DNA of 64,000 bases from Bacteroidota bacterium (GTDB lineage Bacteria; Bacteroidota; Bacteroidia; Chitinophagales; Chitinophagaceae): the NCBI GenBank assembly GCA_030706605.1, contig JAUZOE010000001.1, positions 1 to 64,000 of the forward strand. Direction: 5' to 3'. Shown here piece after piece: positions 1 to 9,790 of the stretch. The notes under the pieces are model-generated. The model had not been told where the DNA came from. It did not search any database and was given only the letters and a program-made list of their open reading frames with translations. The position numbers were made by a program, and so were the translations under genes. The first letter of the stretch is position 1. Every line of letters begins with the position of its first letter.

Positions 1-221
1 AGAAGTTGACTGATATCGGATTTAATATGGTTTTTCCTGGATTGGGAAATGGTTCTTTTCAATGGATTTGGATTTTTGATTAATGTTTGTTGAACATCAA
101 TCAACTTCTGGAACAAAGATATAAACAGCAGTAACCCTGCGCAAGAGCAGTACTGCCTAATTTTACAACTAATGTATTTACTGTCCGGATAGTAAATTAA
201 CGATGAAGTGTAATCGTAAAA
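1..221. repeat. 221-bp direct repeat, copy 1
   Basis: Nearly identical to 414-634 (constant offset of 413, a few substitutions, no length change). The first 109 bases are bounded by an imperfect inverted repeat: AGAAGTTGACTGATATC at the left and the complement of AGAAGTTGATTGATGTT at 94-109. Transcribed, this part could fold into a long hairpin. No open frame is supported. The unit starts at the window edge, so the true left end may lie outside. It looks like a dispersed intergenic or MITE-like element, which is inference. Confidence 0.8.
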
Positions 222-264
222 CTACCTCTTCTGCATATTGATTACATATGACATGGCTTAAAAT

Positions 265-298
265 AAAAAGCTTCTGCAATTAAATGCAGAAGCTTTTT
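265..298. terminator. Bidirectional hairpin terminator
   Basis: A perfect 14-bp stem (AAAAAGCTTCTGCA and its complement) encloses a 6-base loop, with an A-run on one side and a T-run on the other, so it could terminate from either direction. It lies between the two copies of the 221-bp repeat. Which gene it serves is not clear from this window. Confidence 0.65.
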
Positions 299-413
299 AA
301 ATGATTTAATCCTCGGGTTTTGTGGTTTTTCAGGTTTAAACTTTGGCGGTTATTTTCATAACCTGGTTTTCATCGGGATTAATATTTTTCTAAGGCATTG
401 AATTCAAAAAAAA

Positions 414-634
414 AGAAGTTGACTGATATCGGATTTAATTTGGCTTTTCCTGGATTGGGAAATGGTTCTTTTCAATGGATTTGGATTTTTGATTAATGTT
501 TGTTGAACATCAATCAACTTCTGGAACAAAGATAGGGAGAGCAGCTACCCTGCGCAAGAGCAGTACTGCCTAATTTTACAACTACTGTATTTACTGTCTG
601 GATAGTAAATTAACGATGAAGTGTAATCGTAAAA
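414..634. repeat. 221-bp direct repeat, copy 2
   Basis: Second copy of the 1-221 repeat, with the same bounding inverted repeats (414-429 and 507-522). It ends about 70 bases from the stop codon of the DUF6526 gene. The 192 bases between the copies hold only the hairpin terminator. The remaining bases up to 706 show no supported gene. Confidence 0.8.
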
Positions 635-706
635 ATACTTTTATAAATCGAAATGATTAGTACAAATACCCTGGTTACATATATTTTACAATAAAGCAGA
701 GCTTCA

Positions 707-1141
707 TTAAACCCTGTGTTCATCAGACTTCCAGTTAATAATGGCTTTTTTAATATCAACAGGAGACATGTTGTTGTCAGCTGCTTTTTGAGCCAGTAAA
801 ATAAATTCAGCATCTTCCGCAAAACGTAAAGCTATCAACTGTTTTAATGTTAATCTGCTGTCAGGTAATTTACCGGTTAGTACAAAATGTCTAAATTTTT
901 CTTCAGCCCGAATAGCGCGATCCTGTGCTGCAAGTGCAAAAGACCTGGTGTACCAGGCAAGCAACAATGCTGAAATGGTTAGCCCAAAAATTGCTACTGC
1001 TACAAGCCTACCTGACTGGTGATTACAGGCCCTGAAAATATTCCAGGTAGAAATGACAAGACACACAAAGAGAATTAGAAATAAAAGATAATGGTAACCG
1101 GGAACTATGCGGGCATGATTTTTTAAATTTTGGTTTGACAT
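707..1141 (-). CDS. DUF6526 family membrane protein
   Basis: A 144-residue protein with two hydrophobic helices near the N-terminus (about residues 17-36 and 47-64), then a soluble, charged C-terminal half. The start MSNQNLKNHARIVPGYHY and the two-helix layout match my recollection of the DUF6526 family, common in Bacteroidota and of unknown function. Some annotations call members ABC transporter permeases, but nothing here looks like a transporter. The gene stands alone, 92 bases downstream of dacB on the same strand. Confidence 0.65.
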   Translation of the reverse strand: MSNQNLKNHARIVPGYHYLLFLILFVCLVISTWNIFRACNHQSGRLVAVAIFGLTISALLLAWYTRSFALAAQDRAIRAEEKFRHFVLTGKLPDSRLTLKQLIALRFAEDAEFILLAQKAADNNMSPVDIKKAIINWKSDEHRV

Positions 1142-1233
1142 GTTATTGATTTAAATGATAAAAGTTTAGGGTAATGGTCTATGATAAATGTTGAATGAAA
1201 GATACAACTATAATAATTCGTGCAATAAATCAA

Positions 1234-2628
1234 TTATTTCAATAAATCAAGTAATTGCCACATTTTGGTTCTTACTAAATGACTGTCACCGTCATAATTA
1301 TTAATGACAAAAGCGAAAGTATATTGCTCACCGGATTTACTTTTAATAAACCCGGTATAAGATAAGACACCTCCGATAGATCCGCTTTTCATTTTGATAC
1401 CATTAATTACGGGCAAGGCATTATAAAATGAAGGAAACCATTTTTGTTTTTTTGCATATTCCATCACGGTTACTAATGTTTGCGTTGTAATACGATTTGC
1501 AGGAGAGAGGCCGCTTCCGTCAATAATGTTCATAGCGGAAGGCTCGATCCCCTTATCTTTCCAAAATCTTTTTATCACATTAACACCGCTGTCCGTGGCA
1601 CCTATTTTAGTCATTTCATAACCCAAAGTTTTTATTAAAGACTCTCCATATAAATTGATACTCCGCCTTAAAAAATGAAAAACAATACTGTCCAGCACCG
1701 GCGAAGTATAGGTATAAAAGATATGTACCGGCATCTTAGCCTTGTGAAACCCCGGGTAATCAGCCGCAATTTTTTCTATAGGTAATTTTTTTAAAGCGGC
1801 TTCCAGTGTTAATGCAAGCTGAACAGCAGGATGTGGCATGGCTCCTGAGACGGAAAAGTGATTTTCATTTACAGGTATGGTTCCTCTTACATAACTGAAT
1901 TGATCATTGAGCGGCATAAAAATATAGGTATTATCTCCTGTCCCTTTTCCTGCAGATGTAGCCATTATTTTTAAATTCAATCCACTTACATACGATGGCT
2001 TTGTGCCCACGCTTTCAACAGCATCTCCTATATTTTTACCGGATTTTAAAAATAAATCATATTGATTTTCGCGCCAGTTAATTGCCCTGGCACCTGCTCC
2101 GTAATAATTACCGATATCTTCCCATATCCACCCACGCGGGGTAGCCTCCTCATTCCACAAGCTCTCATCAGCATATACATTTCCTTTAATTTCTTTTATC
2201 CCTTGCTTTGATATGTCATCCTGAAATGTTGCAATAATCTTATCTTCCCTGGTCTGTTGATAACGCCAACTACCTAAAGTAGGATCGCCGCTGCCTTTTA
2301 TTATAATGTCGCCATTTAATATTCCATCTACAATTTTACCTGTGTAGCCAATGGTAGTTTTATAAGTATAATCATGTCCTAATAATTCGAAAGCAGTTGA
2401 CGCAGTAATTACTTTTTGACAACTGGCAGGAGCCACCCCGATATTGGTATTTACATCAGTCACAGTTTTGCCGGTTGTAGTATTGATTACATAAAGACTT
2501 ATCGTAGAATGCGTAAATAAGGAATTGCCAGCAAATTCTTTAAATGCAGAATTAAATGATTCATTGATGTGTTGTCCCTGTACATTAAATACCAATAATA
2601 AAAGGAAGGGTACGAGTAATTTCTTCAA
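1234..2628 (-). CDS. dacB: D-alanyl-D-alanine carboxypeptidase/endopeptidase, PBP4 (DacB) family
   Basis: A periplasmic low-molecular-mass penicillin-binding protein that trims or cleaves peptidoglycan cross-bridges. Residues 1-18 form a signal peptide ending near VQGQ. The three serine-acylase motifs are present: SxxK as S69-C-Q-K72, SxN as S323-I-N325 and KxG as K414-S-G416, with DGSGLS around residues 370-375. The long stretch between SxxK and SxN corresponds to the extra domains of class C PBPs. At 464 aa the length is typical. It is divergent from cinA, which starts 128 bases away, so the two may share a promoter region. Confidence 0.93.
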   Translation of the reverse strand: MKKLLVPFLLLLVFNVQGQHINESFNSAFKEFAGNSLFTHSTISLYVINTTTGKTVTDVNTNIGVAPASCQKVITASTAFELLGHDYTYKTTIGYTGKIVDGILNGDIIIKGSGDPTLGSWRYQQTREDKIIATFQDDISKQGIKEIKGNVYADESLWNEEATPRGWIWEDIGNYYGAGARAINWRENQYDLFLKSGKNIGDAVESVGTKPSYVSGLNLKIMATSAGKGTGDNTYIFMPLNDQFSYVRGTIPVNENHFSVSGAMPHPAVQLALTLEAALKKLPIEKIAADYPGFHKAKMPVHIFYTYTSPVLDSIVFHFLRRSINLYGESLIKTLGYEMTKIGATDSGVNVIKRFWKDKGIEPSAMNIIDGSGLSPANRITTQTLVTVMEYAKKQKWFPSFYNALPVINGIKMKSGSIGGVLSYTGFIKSKSGEQYTFAFVINNYDGDSHLVRTKMWQLLDLLK

Positions 2629-2756
2629 GATTAATTATTTAAAGTGTAAGATGCTGAAAGGTAAAATAAAATAGATTCCGATCCGATTAAAAATACCCGG
2701 AATTCGAAGCAGATAAAAATGGAAAAACAGAAACCGGAAACATTTAATTTTACGCC

Positions 2757-4007
2757 ATGAAAAATATTTATGCTACTATCATTACTATTGGTGATGAGCT
2801 ATTGATTGGCCAGGTTATAGATACCAACAGTTCATGGATGGCCCAACAATTAAATCAAATTGGTATTGCCGTAAAAAAACGGGTATCCATTGGCGATAAT
2901 GCCGAAGATATGCGGCGTGCGTTGGATATTGAAAGTAAGGAGGCAGACGTTATTTTAATCACTGGTGGCCTGGGGCCCACTGCTGATGATATTACCAAAG
3001 AAGTCTTATGTGAATATTTTGAAGGAAAAATGGTTCTTAATGAAGGCGCATTGGAAAATGTAAAATATTTATTCGAGACTATTTATAAAAAACCTGTGAG
3101 CAAAGTAAACCTTGCACAGGCAGAAGTGCCTGATGTGTGTGAAGTGATACAAAATAAAAGAGGATCTGCGCCTGGGATGATTTTTAAAAGGGGAGGAAAA
3201 ATATTTATAAGCATGCCGGGAGTGCCTTATGAAATGCAGGGAATATTGAATGAGGTACTTCCTTATTTGAAAGAACAATTTTCTTTGCCTGCTATTATTC
3301 ATAAAACCATACTCACTGCAGGTATCGGAGAATCGGCACTTGCAGAAATGATCGCCGGTTTTGAGAAAAATTTACCAGAGAAAATCAAGTTGGCGTATCT
3401 GCCCAATTATGGAATGGTACGACTACGCTTAACTACTTCAGGGTTTGATCGAATTGCTACGCAAAAAGTCATAGACGGGCAATTCAATGAATTAAAAGAA
3501 TTAGTAAAGAAATACACGGTTACCAATGAAGATGAAACTATGCAGGTGGTTTTGGGCAAACTATTATTGAATAAAAATAAAACGATCTCAACAGCGGAAA
3601 GTTGCACGGGAGGAGCCATAGCAAGTCTCATTACTTCTGTCCCAGGTTCATCGTCTTATTTTGAAGGAAGCATAATTAGTTATTCTTATGCTGTAAAAGA
3701 AAATTTGCTGGGTGTAAAAAATGAAACACTCAATAAATTTGGAGCCGTTAGTGAAGAAACGGTTTTGGAAATGTTAAATGGGCTTTTGAATAAATTAAAT
3801 ACCGATTATGGAATAGCGGTTTCGGGAATCATGGGGCCTGATGGGGGGACACCTGATAGGCCTGTAGGTACAGTATGGATAGCGGTTGGCAGTAAAGAAA
3901 AAATGATTGCTCAAAAAATACAGCAACGTTTTAGCCGCCACAAAAATATTGAGGTTACGTCAACAATGGCACTTAACCTGATGAGAAAATTCATTTTGGA
4001 ACAATAG
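2757..4007 (+). CDS. cinA: CinA family nicotinamide-nucleotide amidase
   Basis: The full two-domain form, 416 aa. The N-terminal MoaB/MogA-like domain (about residues 1-170) carries GDELLIGQVIDTNS, TGGLGPTADD and SMPGVPYEM. The C-terminal CinA domain (about 260-416) carries STAESCTGG and GIMGPDGGTPDRPVGTVW. In the family the C-terminal domain deamidates nicotinamide mononucleotide for pyridine-nucleotide recycling, and the N-terminal domain has ADP-ribose pyrophosphatase activity. The competence link in the name comes from other bacteria. It is convergent with the GNAT gene, 8 bases away. Confidence 0.93.
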   Translation: MKNIYATIITIGDELLIGQVIDTNSSWMAQQLNQIGIAVKKRVSIGDNAEDMRRALDIESKEADVILITGGLGPTADDITKEVLCEYFEGKMVLNEGALENVKYLFETIYKKPVSKVNLAQAEVPDVCEVIQNKRGSAPGMIFKRGGKIFISMPGVPYEMQGILNEVLPYLKEQFSLPAIIHKTILTAGIGESALAEMIAGFEKNLPEKIKLAYLPNYGMVRLRLTTSGFDRIATQKVIDGQFNELKELVKKYTVTNEDETMQVVLGKLLLNKNKTISTAESCTGGAIASLITSVPGSSSYFEGSIISYSYAVKENLLGVKNETLNKFGAVSEETVLEMLNGLLNKLNTDYGIAVSGIMGPDGGTPDRPVGTVWIAVGSKEKMIAQKIQQRFSRHKNIEVTSTMALNLMRKFILEQ

Positions 4008-4015
4008 CGGTTTAT

Positions 4016-4531
4016 TTAGAGGTCAGTCCAATCCGAAACGTTTAATTCCATCACATAATCATTCATAAAATATCCCTCATCAATATCAATATCTTCTTCA
4101 CGAATTATTTTAAACCCCTGTTTTTGATAAAAAAACAGGGCCTTATTATTCCGGTTCACATTAAGTTGAAGTGATGTGGCACCGGCTATTTTTATCTGAT
4201 CAATAACATAGTCGAGTATTCGTTTGCCAATGTTTTTCCCTTGTTGTTGCGGAAGCACATATATTTTGTATAAATAGTACACCGAAGCAATTTCTTTATG
4301 AGGTGAAAAAGAAGCAAATCCAATTGCCGTATCATTTTCAGTAACAAGTATAAATTGATGTCCTAAAAAAGTAACCTGGTGCTGAAGCGAAGAAAGTGAA
4401 TAAAACTTCTCGAGCATATATTCTAATTGCTCTATCGATAAAATTTCACTGTAAGCAGATGGCCATATTTCATAGGCCAGTTGATTAATTATTTCCAGAT
4501 CACTGATGCCTGCAGGTTTTATTGAAATCAT
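4016..4531 (-). CDS. GNAT family N-acetyltransferase
   Basis: 171 aa. The acetyl-CoA binding region is visible in YVLPQQQGKNIGKRILDYVI (the Q/RxxGxG/A type loop), followed by LQLNVNRNNKALFFYQKQGF, the usual beta-5/alpha-4 segment of the fold. The substrate cannot be predicted. Its start abuts the stop of the upstream 157-aa gene with no gap, so it is the last gene of a valS - 157-aa - GNAT transcription unit. Confidence 0.85.
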   Translation of the reverse strand: MISIKPAGISDLEIINQLAYEIWPSAYSEILSIEQLEYMLEKFYSLSSLQHQVTFLGHQFILVTENDTAIGFASFSPHKEIASVYYLYKIYVLPQQQGKNIGKRILDYVIDQIKIAGATSLQLNVNRNNKALFFYQKQGFKIIREEDIDIDEGYFMNDYVMELNVSDWTDL

Positions 4532-5005
4532 TTACTTAATGGCTATTTTTAATTCGGGTGCAAAAAATAATCTTCCTTCTTTATCTTTTACAACTATATC
4601 AAAAAAATACAATTCCTCACCCGGCTGAAAAGTATTTTTTAGACTATTGACCCAAATATCGGGAAGAGGGGTAACTTTAAACCGATCTGATTTGATAGTA
4701 AATACAATCTCATTTTTGCCGGTTTCTTCGTCCTGCCGAAAACCTTTCTGCCGGTACAGGAATTGGTAAGAGTTTACAGCATAAAGATTATTTTTTACAT
4801 CTTTTATTTGCAATGGAAGTGCAATCAGGCGGGAGGCTTCCTCCTGTGTGACCGAAGGACCATTTTGATTTTCCCCTAAGAAAGTTTTTACTACCGGGGG
4901 CTTAAATTTGGGAACCTTAGTAATCACCGGTTTTTCCTGGGCCGAAGAAATCAATACACTTGTTGACAAAGTGAGAATTAAAACCAGGTACTTTACTATT
5001 TTCAT
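4532..5005 (-). CDS. Secreted hypothetical protein
   Basis: 157 aa, family not recognised. Residues 1-22 form a clear signal peptide (LVLILTLSTSVLISSAQ), so the protein is exported. The mature part starts with a Pro/Lys-rich stretch (VTKVPKFKPPVVKTFLG), then a compact, probably beta-rich domain (FTIKSDRFKVTPLPDIW, GEELYFFDIVVKDKEGRLFFAPE). It lies between valS, 24 bases upstream, and the GNAT gene, directly downstream, and is probably cotranscribed with both. Confidence 0.75.
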   Translation of the reverse strand: MKIVKYLVLILTLSTSVLISSAQEKPVITKVPKFKPPVVKTFLGENQNGPSVTQEEASRLIALPLQIKDVKNNLYAVNSYQFLYRQKGFRQDEETGKNEIVFTIKSDRFKVTPLPDIWVNSLKNTFQPGEELYFFDIVVKDKEGRLFFAPELKIAIK

Positions 5006-5029
5006 AATTGGATTTTTAATCGCTTGAAT

Positions 5030-7675
5030 CTATTCCAAAGAAGAAAGACTTTGGCGGATAATATCAATTTTTATTTCGGCATCCTGTTTCTTTTTCCTTT
5101 CCAGTTCAATTACCTCGGGTTTTGCATTCTTTACAAATTTATCATTACTTAATTTCCTGTCAACCGTAATTAGGAAACCTTTAAGATAATCAAGGTCTTT
5201 GAGTAATTTTTCTTTTTGAGCATCCTTATCAATTTCTGTATCCGATTCTATATAAATTTTTTCTTTCCCGGCTACCAGCATAATGGAGTGTGACTCCGGT
5301 TTTTGATTAAATAAAATATTTTGCGCATTTACCTGTTTCAATAAAATACTTTTGATGGGTAAATAAGAAGTTTCGTCCTCTGTTTCGACAAATAAAGTAA
5401 TAGTATCTTTTGGCTTTATTTTGTTTTTTTGCTTTGCATCACGGATGGCACTGATCACTTCTTTCAATTTGGTGCCAGGGTGCAATATTTCCTTTTTAGC
5501 TTCCTGCTTTACAGAAAATTGTTTTACCATTAAATCATCATTTCTTTCTTTTAATAAATGATAAATTTCTTCAGTAATAAAGGGCATATAAGGATGCAAT
5601 ATCTGTAGTAATTCTTCAAAAAAATGAACTGCTTTATCATATATTTTTTGGTGAATAGCCTGTCCGAATTCCGGCTTGATCCATTCCAGAAACCAGCTAC
5701 AGTAGTCGTCCCAGATAACAGAATAAATGGTTTTCAATGCTTCGCTCAACCGGAATTGATTCATTAAAATATCTACTTCATTTCTTACTTCATTCAGCCG
5801 GTTGGCAAACCATTCGATGGCAAACTGCTCACCAGCAATAGCGATTTGATCACTGCTGGCCTCTATTCTTTCTTCCCACATCTTCACCAGCTTCAGTGCA
5901 TTCCATAATTTATTATTGAAATACTTCCCCTGTTCCAAACTACTTTCGTCAAATAGCAGGTCATTTCCCGCCGGCGAAGAAATCATAATGCCAAAGCGAA
6001 CAGCGTCTGCACCATATTCATGAATGAGCAGGAGCAGATCAGGGCTGTTTCCCAAACTTTTGCTCATCTTTCTTCCTAATTTATCACGCACCATTCCGGT
6101 GAAATAAACATCGCCGAAAGGTTTTTCATGCATATATTCTTTCCCTGCCATAATCATACGTGCGACCCAGAAAAAAATAATGTCCTGACCGGTAACCAAA
6201 ACTGAAGTAGGATAATAATAATTGATATCCTCATTGCCGGGTTGGGTAATGCCATTAAAAACTTCTATCGGCCAGAGCCATGATGAAAACCAGGTATCCA
6301 ATACATCCTCATCCTGCTTCAGAGGCCGGTTGTCAGATGCAGCTTGTCCTATTCTTGCTTCCTCTTCACTTTCTCCCACATACACATTTCCATCTTCATC
6401 ATACCATGCAGGGATTTGCTGTCCCCACCAAAGCTGGCGGCTGATGCACCAGTCTTTCACATTCTCTAACCAATATTTGTAGGTTGCCGTAAATTTATCT
6501 TTCGGATGAATATTAATACTTCCGGATGTTACTTCTTCCAGCGCCGGTTGAGCAAGATCCTGCATCTTAACAAACCATTGAGTAGATATTTTCGGTTCTG
6601 CCACCACGTTAGTACGCTGGCTATAGCCTAACCTTGTTGCATACTCTTCTTCTTTTATCAATAGCCCTTTATCTCTCAACGCATCTAAAATTTTTTCCCG
6701 CGCAACAAAGCGGTCTTCACCGATAAAAATCTGTGCGGCTTCGCTTAAAGTTCCATCATCAGATAAAGTATCCACTACCGGGAGGTTATATTTTAAGCCG
6801 ATATTAAAATCGTTGATATCATGTGCAGGAGTAATTTTTAAAGCGCCGGTACCAAAATCTTTATCCACATAGTCATCGAAAATGACAGGCACTTCTTTAT
6901 TGATCAAAGGAACAATCACTTTTTTATCTTTTAAATGCGTATAACGGTCATCGGTAGGGTTTACACATACGGCTACATCGCCCATAATAGTTTCAGGCCG
7001 TTGTGTGGCAACCACAATGAAAGACTCGTCCTGGTCACCATCTTTGGAACTATCCGGAACAGCCATATATTTTATATAATACAATTTCCCCGTTACATCC
7101 TTATATTCCACTTCTTCATCGCTTAATGCTGTTTTTGCAGCCGGATCCCAATTGATCATTCTTGCTCCACGGTAAATCAGTCCTTTTTTATAGAGATCAA
7201 CAAATACTTTGATCACTGCTTTATAATAATGATCGTCCATGGTGAACGAAACACGATCCCAATCAACGCTGCATCCTAATTTTTCAATCTGGTTGTAAAT
7301 GATATTTCCATATTTCTCTTTCCATTCAAAGGCGTACTTCAAAAATTCTTCTCTTGATAAATTATTTTTATCAATTCCTTTTTCTCTTTTCAGCATATCC
7401 ACCACTTTGGCTTCTGTGGCAATAGAAGCATGGTCGCTGCCGGGAACCCAGCACGCATTAAAACCGCTCATCCTGGCCTTCCTTACCAAAATATCCTGCA
7501 CCGTTTCATTAAGTGTGTGCCCCATGTGCAATACACCCGTTACGTTTGGCGGAGGAATCACTACTGTAAAAGACGGCCTCTCATCCGGTTCACTTTTAAA
7601 ATAGTTTTTTGACTTCCAGTAATTGTACCATTTTTCTTCTACTGTTCCAGGTATATAATTCTTACTTAATTCCAT
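5030..7675 (-). CDS. valS: Valyl-tRNA synthetase
   Basis: Charges tRNA-Val. It is a class Ia synthetase of 881 aa, the usual length. The HIGH box reads HMGH in PPPNVTGVLHMGHTLNETV near residue 50 and the KMSKS loop reads GRKMSKSLGNSPD near residue 545. The CP1 editing domain lies between them (VVATQRPETIMGDVAV). The anticodon-binding domain follows, then a C-terminal coiled-coil arm (about 815-881) typical of ValRS. It is the first gene of a unit that continues into the 157-aa and GNAT genes. A TACATTTG box lies just upstream. Confidence 0.97.
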   Translation of the reverse strand: MELSKNYIPGTVEEKWYNYWKSKNYFKSEPDERPSFTVVIPPPNVTGVLHMGHTLNETVQDILVRKARMSGFNACWVPGSDHASIATEAKVVDMLKREKGIDKNNLSREEFLKYAFEWKEKYGNIIYNQIEKLGCSVDWDRVSFTMDDHYYKAVIKVFVDLYKKGLIYRGARMINWDPAAKTALSDEEVEYKDVTGKLYYIKYMAVPDSSKDGDQDESFIVVATQRPETIMGDVAVCVNPTDDRYTHLKDKKVIVPLINKEVPVIFDDYVDKDFGTGALKITPAHDINDFNIGLKYNLPVVDTLSDDGTLSEAAQIFIGEDRFVAREKILDALRDKGLLIKEEEYATRLGYSQRTNVVAEPKISTQWFVKMQDLAQPALEEVTSGSINIHPKDKFTATYKYWLENVKDWCISRQLWWGQQIPAWYDEDGNVYVGESEEEARIGQAASDNRPLKQDEDVLDTWFSSWLWPIEVFNGITQPGNEDINYYYPTSVLVTGQDIIFFWVARMIMAGKEYMHEKPFGDVYFTGMVRDKLGRKMSKSLGNSPDLLLLIHEYGADAVRFGIMISSPAGNDLLFDESSLEQGKYFNNKLWNALKLVKMWEERIEASSDQIAIAGEQFAIEWFANRLNEVRNEVDILMNQFRLSEALKTIYSVIWDDYCSWFLEWIKPEFGQAIHQKIYDKAVHFFEELLQILHPYMPFITEEIYHLLKERNDDLMVKQFSVKQEAKKEILHPGTKLKEVISAIRDAKQKNKIKPKDTITLFVETEDETSYLPIKSILLKQVNAQNILFNQKPESHSIMLVAGKEKIYIESDTEIDKDAQKEKLLKDLDYLKGFLITVDRKLSNDKFVKNAKPEVIELERKKKQDAEIKIDIIRQSLSSLE

Positions 7676-7701
7676 ATTTTTTATAAAAAATTAATAGCCT
7701 G

Positions 7702-7709
7702 CAAATGTA
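7702..7709 (-). promoter_or_regulatory. Putative -7 box for valS
   Basis: On the minus strand this reads TACATTTG, matching the Bacteroidota -7 consensus TAnnTTTG. It is placed so that a start site about 7 bases on leaves a leader of about 20 bases to the valS ATG. I see no good -33 TTTG at a 19-base spacing, so this is tentative. Confidence 0.4.
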
Positions 7710-7746
7710 ATACAAACATGGTTTAGTATCTTGCTAACTTTATTAG

Positions 7747-7754
7747 TAAGTTTG
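7747..7754 (+). promoter_or_regulatory. Putative -7 box for the DnaQ/GIY-YIG nuclease gene
   Basis: TAAGTTTG matches TAnnTTTG and lies 20 bases before the TTG start. The -33 position is weak. Confidence 0.35.
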
Positions 7755-7774
7755 TCTTTTCTAAAACTCCTATT

Positions 7775-9151
7775 TTGCTATACGCTATTATTGATATTGA
7801 AACTACCGGCGGCTTTGCAGCAGCCAATGGCATTACAGAAATAGCGGTTTTTATAACGGATGGAAAGAAAGTAACCCGTGAGTTTCATACATTGCTCAAT
7901 CCTGTTTATACAATCCCAAAGTATATAGAAACATTAACAGGCATTACCAATGAAATGGTAGAATATGAACGGGATTTTAAAAGTATTGCCGATGAACTTT
8001 ACGAATTACTGCAGGATAAAATTTTTGTTGCCCATAATGTAAATTTCGATTATTCTTTTGTAAAGTACCATTTGGCACAATCGGGCTATGAACTGAATTG
8101 TAAAAAATTATGCACCATCCGGCTGGGACGCCAAATAATACCGGGGTTAAAAGGATATGGGTTAGAAAAAATATGCCGTCATCTCGGAATTAAAATCGAG
8201 GACAGGCACCGTGCCAAAGGCGATGCTGCGGCAACGGTAAAATTGTTTCATCACCTTTTACAAAGTGATACCGATGGCCATGTAAAAATGATGCTGAAAG
8301 CGAAAAGTAAAGAACAATTTCTTCCTCCCAATATTCCGGCTTCCGAAATCAAAAAAATCCCTTCAAATCCAGGTGTTTATTATTTTCATGATAAAAAGGG
8401 AAAAGTAATTTATGTAGGCAAAGCAAAAAACCTGGCTAAAAGAGTCAACAGCCATTTTTCCAATAATAAAAGCAATAAACAAAAACAGGAATTCCTGAAG
8501 AAAATTTATCATATCACTTACCAGGAGACAGCTACTGAATTGATGGCTTTTATTTTGGAGAGCATCGAAATAAAAAAATTATGGCCGGAGCAAAACCGCA
8601 GCCAGAAAAGATTTGAACCGGTATATGGAATGTATTCTTTTGAAGATAGCAGGGGTTATTTGCGCCTATGTATCGAAAAAAAGAAAAAAAATCTAAAAGC
8701 GCTTTATACTTTTAACCAGCTTACGGAAGGGTTTACCATGCTTCGACAACTCATGCACACTTTTGAACTTTGCCCCAAACTCTGCTTCCTGCAGGCTGAG
8801 AAAGTTGAGTGCCAGCAATTATTAGAAAACAAATGTAAAGGCGCTTGCGTGCAAAAAGAATCTGCCGGTGAATACAATGCCAGGGTCCAAAAATGTATTC
8901 AACATCTTGAAAATGAACTGCCCTCTTTTGCACTCGTTGATGACGGTTTGGAACCAGGTGAACAAAGTTGTGTTTTGATTGAAAAAGGAAGATTTTATGG
9001 TATGGGATATTTGTCGGCTCATACAGATTTCGAGGGAATGGAAAATATCAAATACAGCCTGACACCTTATGCAGAAAATGAATATATCAGGGGCATGGTA
9101 TTCCAATACGCGGAACGGTATCCTTATAAAAAAATCATGCTAAACAATTAA
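7775..9151 (+). CDS. DnaQ-like 3'-5' exonuclease fused to GIY-YIG nuclease (UvrC/Cho-like)
   Basis: 458 aa in two nuclease modules. Residues 1-170 are a DEDDh exonuclease: DIETTGG (motif I), HNVNFDYSF (motif II) and HRAKGDAAAT (motif III). Residues 195-275 are a GIY-YIG domain: NPGVYYF then KVIYVGKAKNLAKRVNSHF. The rest resembles the part of UvrC after the nuclease and has a Cys cluster (CPKLCFLQAEK, CKGACVQKE). Such fusions are usually annotated as DNA polymerase III epsilon-like and resemble Cho, which makes the 3' incision in excision repair. The start is TTG; I see no in-frame ATG upstream. Its 3' end overlaps the convergent aat gene by 12 bases. Confidence 0.88.
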   Translation: MLYAIIDIETTGGFAAANGITEIAVFITDGKKVTREFHTLLNPVYTIPKYIETLTGITNEMVEYERDFKSIADELYELLQDKIFVAHNVNFDYSFVKYHLAQSGYELNCKKLCTIRLGRQIIPGLKGYGLEKICRHLGIKIEDRHRAKGDAAATVKLFHHLLQSDTDGHVKMMLKAKSKEQFLPPNIPASEIKKIPSNPGVYYFHDKKGKVIYVGKAKNLAKRVNSHFSNNKSNKQKQEFLKKIYHITYQETATELMAFILESIEIKKLWPEQNRSQKRFEPVYGMYSFEDSRGYLRLCIEKKKKNLKALYTFNQLTEGFTMLRQLMHTFELCPKLCFLQAEKVECQQLLENKCKGACVQKESAGEYNARVQKCIQHLENELPSFALVDDGLEPGEQSCVLIEKGRFYGMGYLSAHTDFEGMENIKYSLTPYAENEYIRGMVFQYAERYPYKKIMLNN

Positions 9152-9790
9152 TTTTCCCAGTAACAAGGTAAATGCTTTCCTGGAAATAAGTTCAGCGCCC
9201 AGGCTTTCCAGGTGATCGGAATATACCTGGCAATCTATTAATTCAATTCCATTCTTTTTTAAGACTTCGCACCATTTTATAAAAGCGAATTTACTCGCAT
9301 TGCTTTTTTTAGAAAACATGCTTTCCCCAAAAAATACTTTTCCAATTAACACACCATAAAGTCCGCCAACCAATTCATTATTTTGCCAGGCTTCGGCACT
9401 GTGCGCATAACCCTGTAAAAATAAATTGTTATATGCATTTTCAAATGAATCGGTAATCCATGAGCCGGGATCGTCCTTCCGTTTAGCCATCCTGCAATTT
9501 TTGATTACCAGCGGGAAAGCTTTGTCCATACTAAATTTAAAGAGATTTTTATTAAAAACATTCCTCATGCTGTGGCTTACTTTTAATTTTTCCGGGAATA
9601 ATACAAACCGCGGGTCGGGGCTATACCAGTAAATTAGTTCTCCTTCTTTAAACCATGGAAAAATTCCCCTGGAATACGCTTTTAGCAATGTTTCTATCTT
9701 AAAATTACTGCCAAAAGCTAATAACCCATCTTCGTCTGCAGAGTCAACAGGAGGGAAATCATTATTATTTTTCGGTAAGAATTGCGGCAT
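9140..9790 (-). CDS. aat: Leucyl/phenylalanyl-tRNA-protein transferase
   Basis: Transfers Leu or Phe from aminoacyl-tRNA to proteins with N-terminal Arg or Lys, creating N-degrons. At 216 aa it has the family length. Visible family blocks are SRGIFPWF, YWYSPDPRFVLFP and LIDCQVYSDHLESLGAE. It lies 81 bases downstream of clpS on the same strand, so the degron writer and the degron reader are adjacent and probably cotranscribed. Confidence 0.95.
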   Translation of the reverse strand: MPQFLPKNNNDFPPVDSADEDGLLAFGSNFKIETLLKAYSRGIFPWFKEGELIYWYSPDPRFVLFPEKLKVSHSMRNVFNKNLFKFSMDKAFPLVIKNCRMAKRKDDPGSWITDSFENAYNNLFLQGYAHSAEAWQNNELVGGLYGVLIGKVFFGESMFSKKSNASKFAFIKWCEVLKKNGIELIDCQVYSDHLESLGAELISRKAFTLLLGKLIV

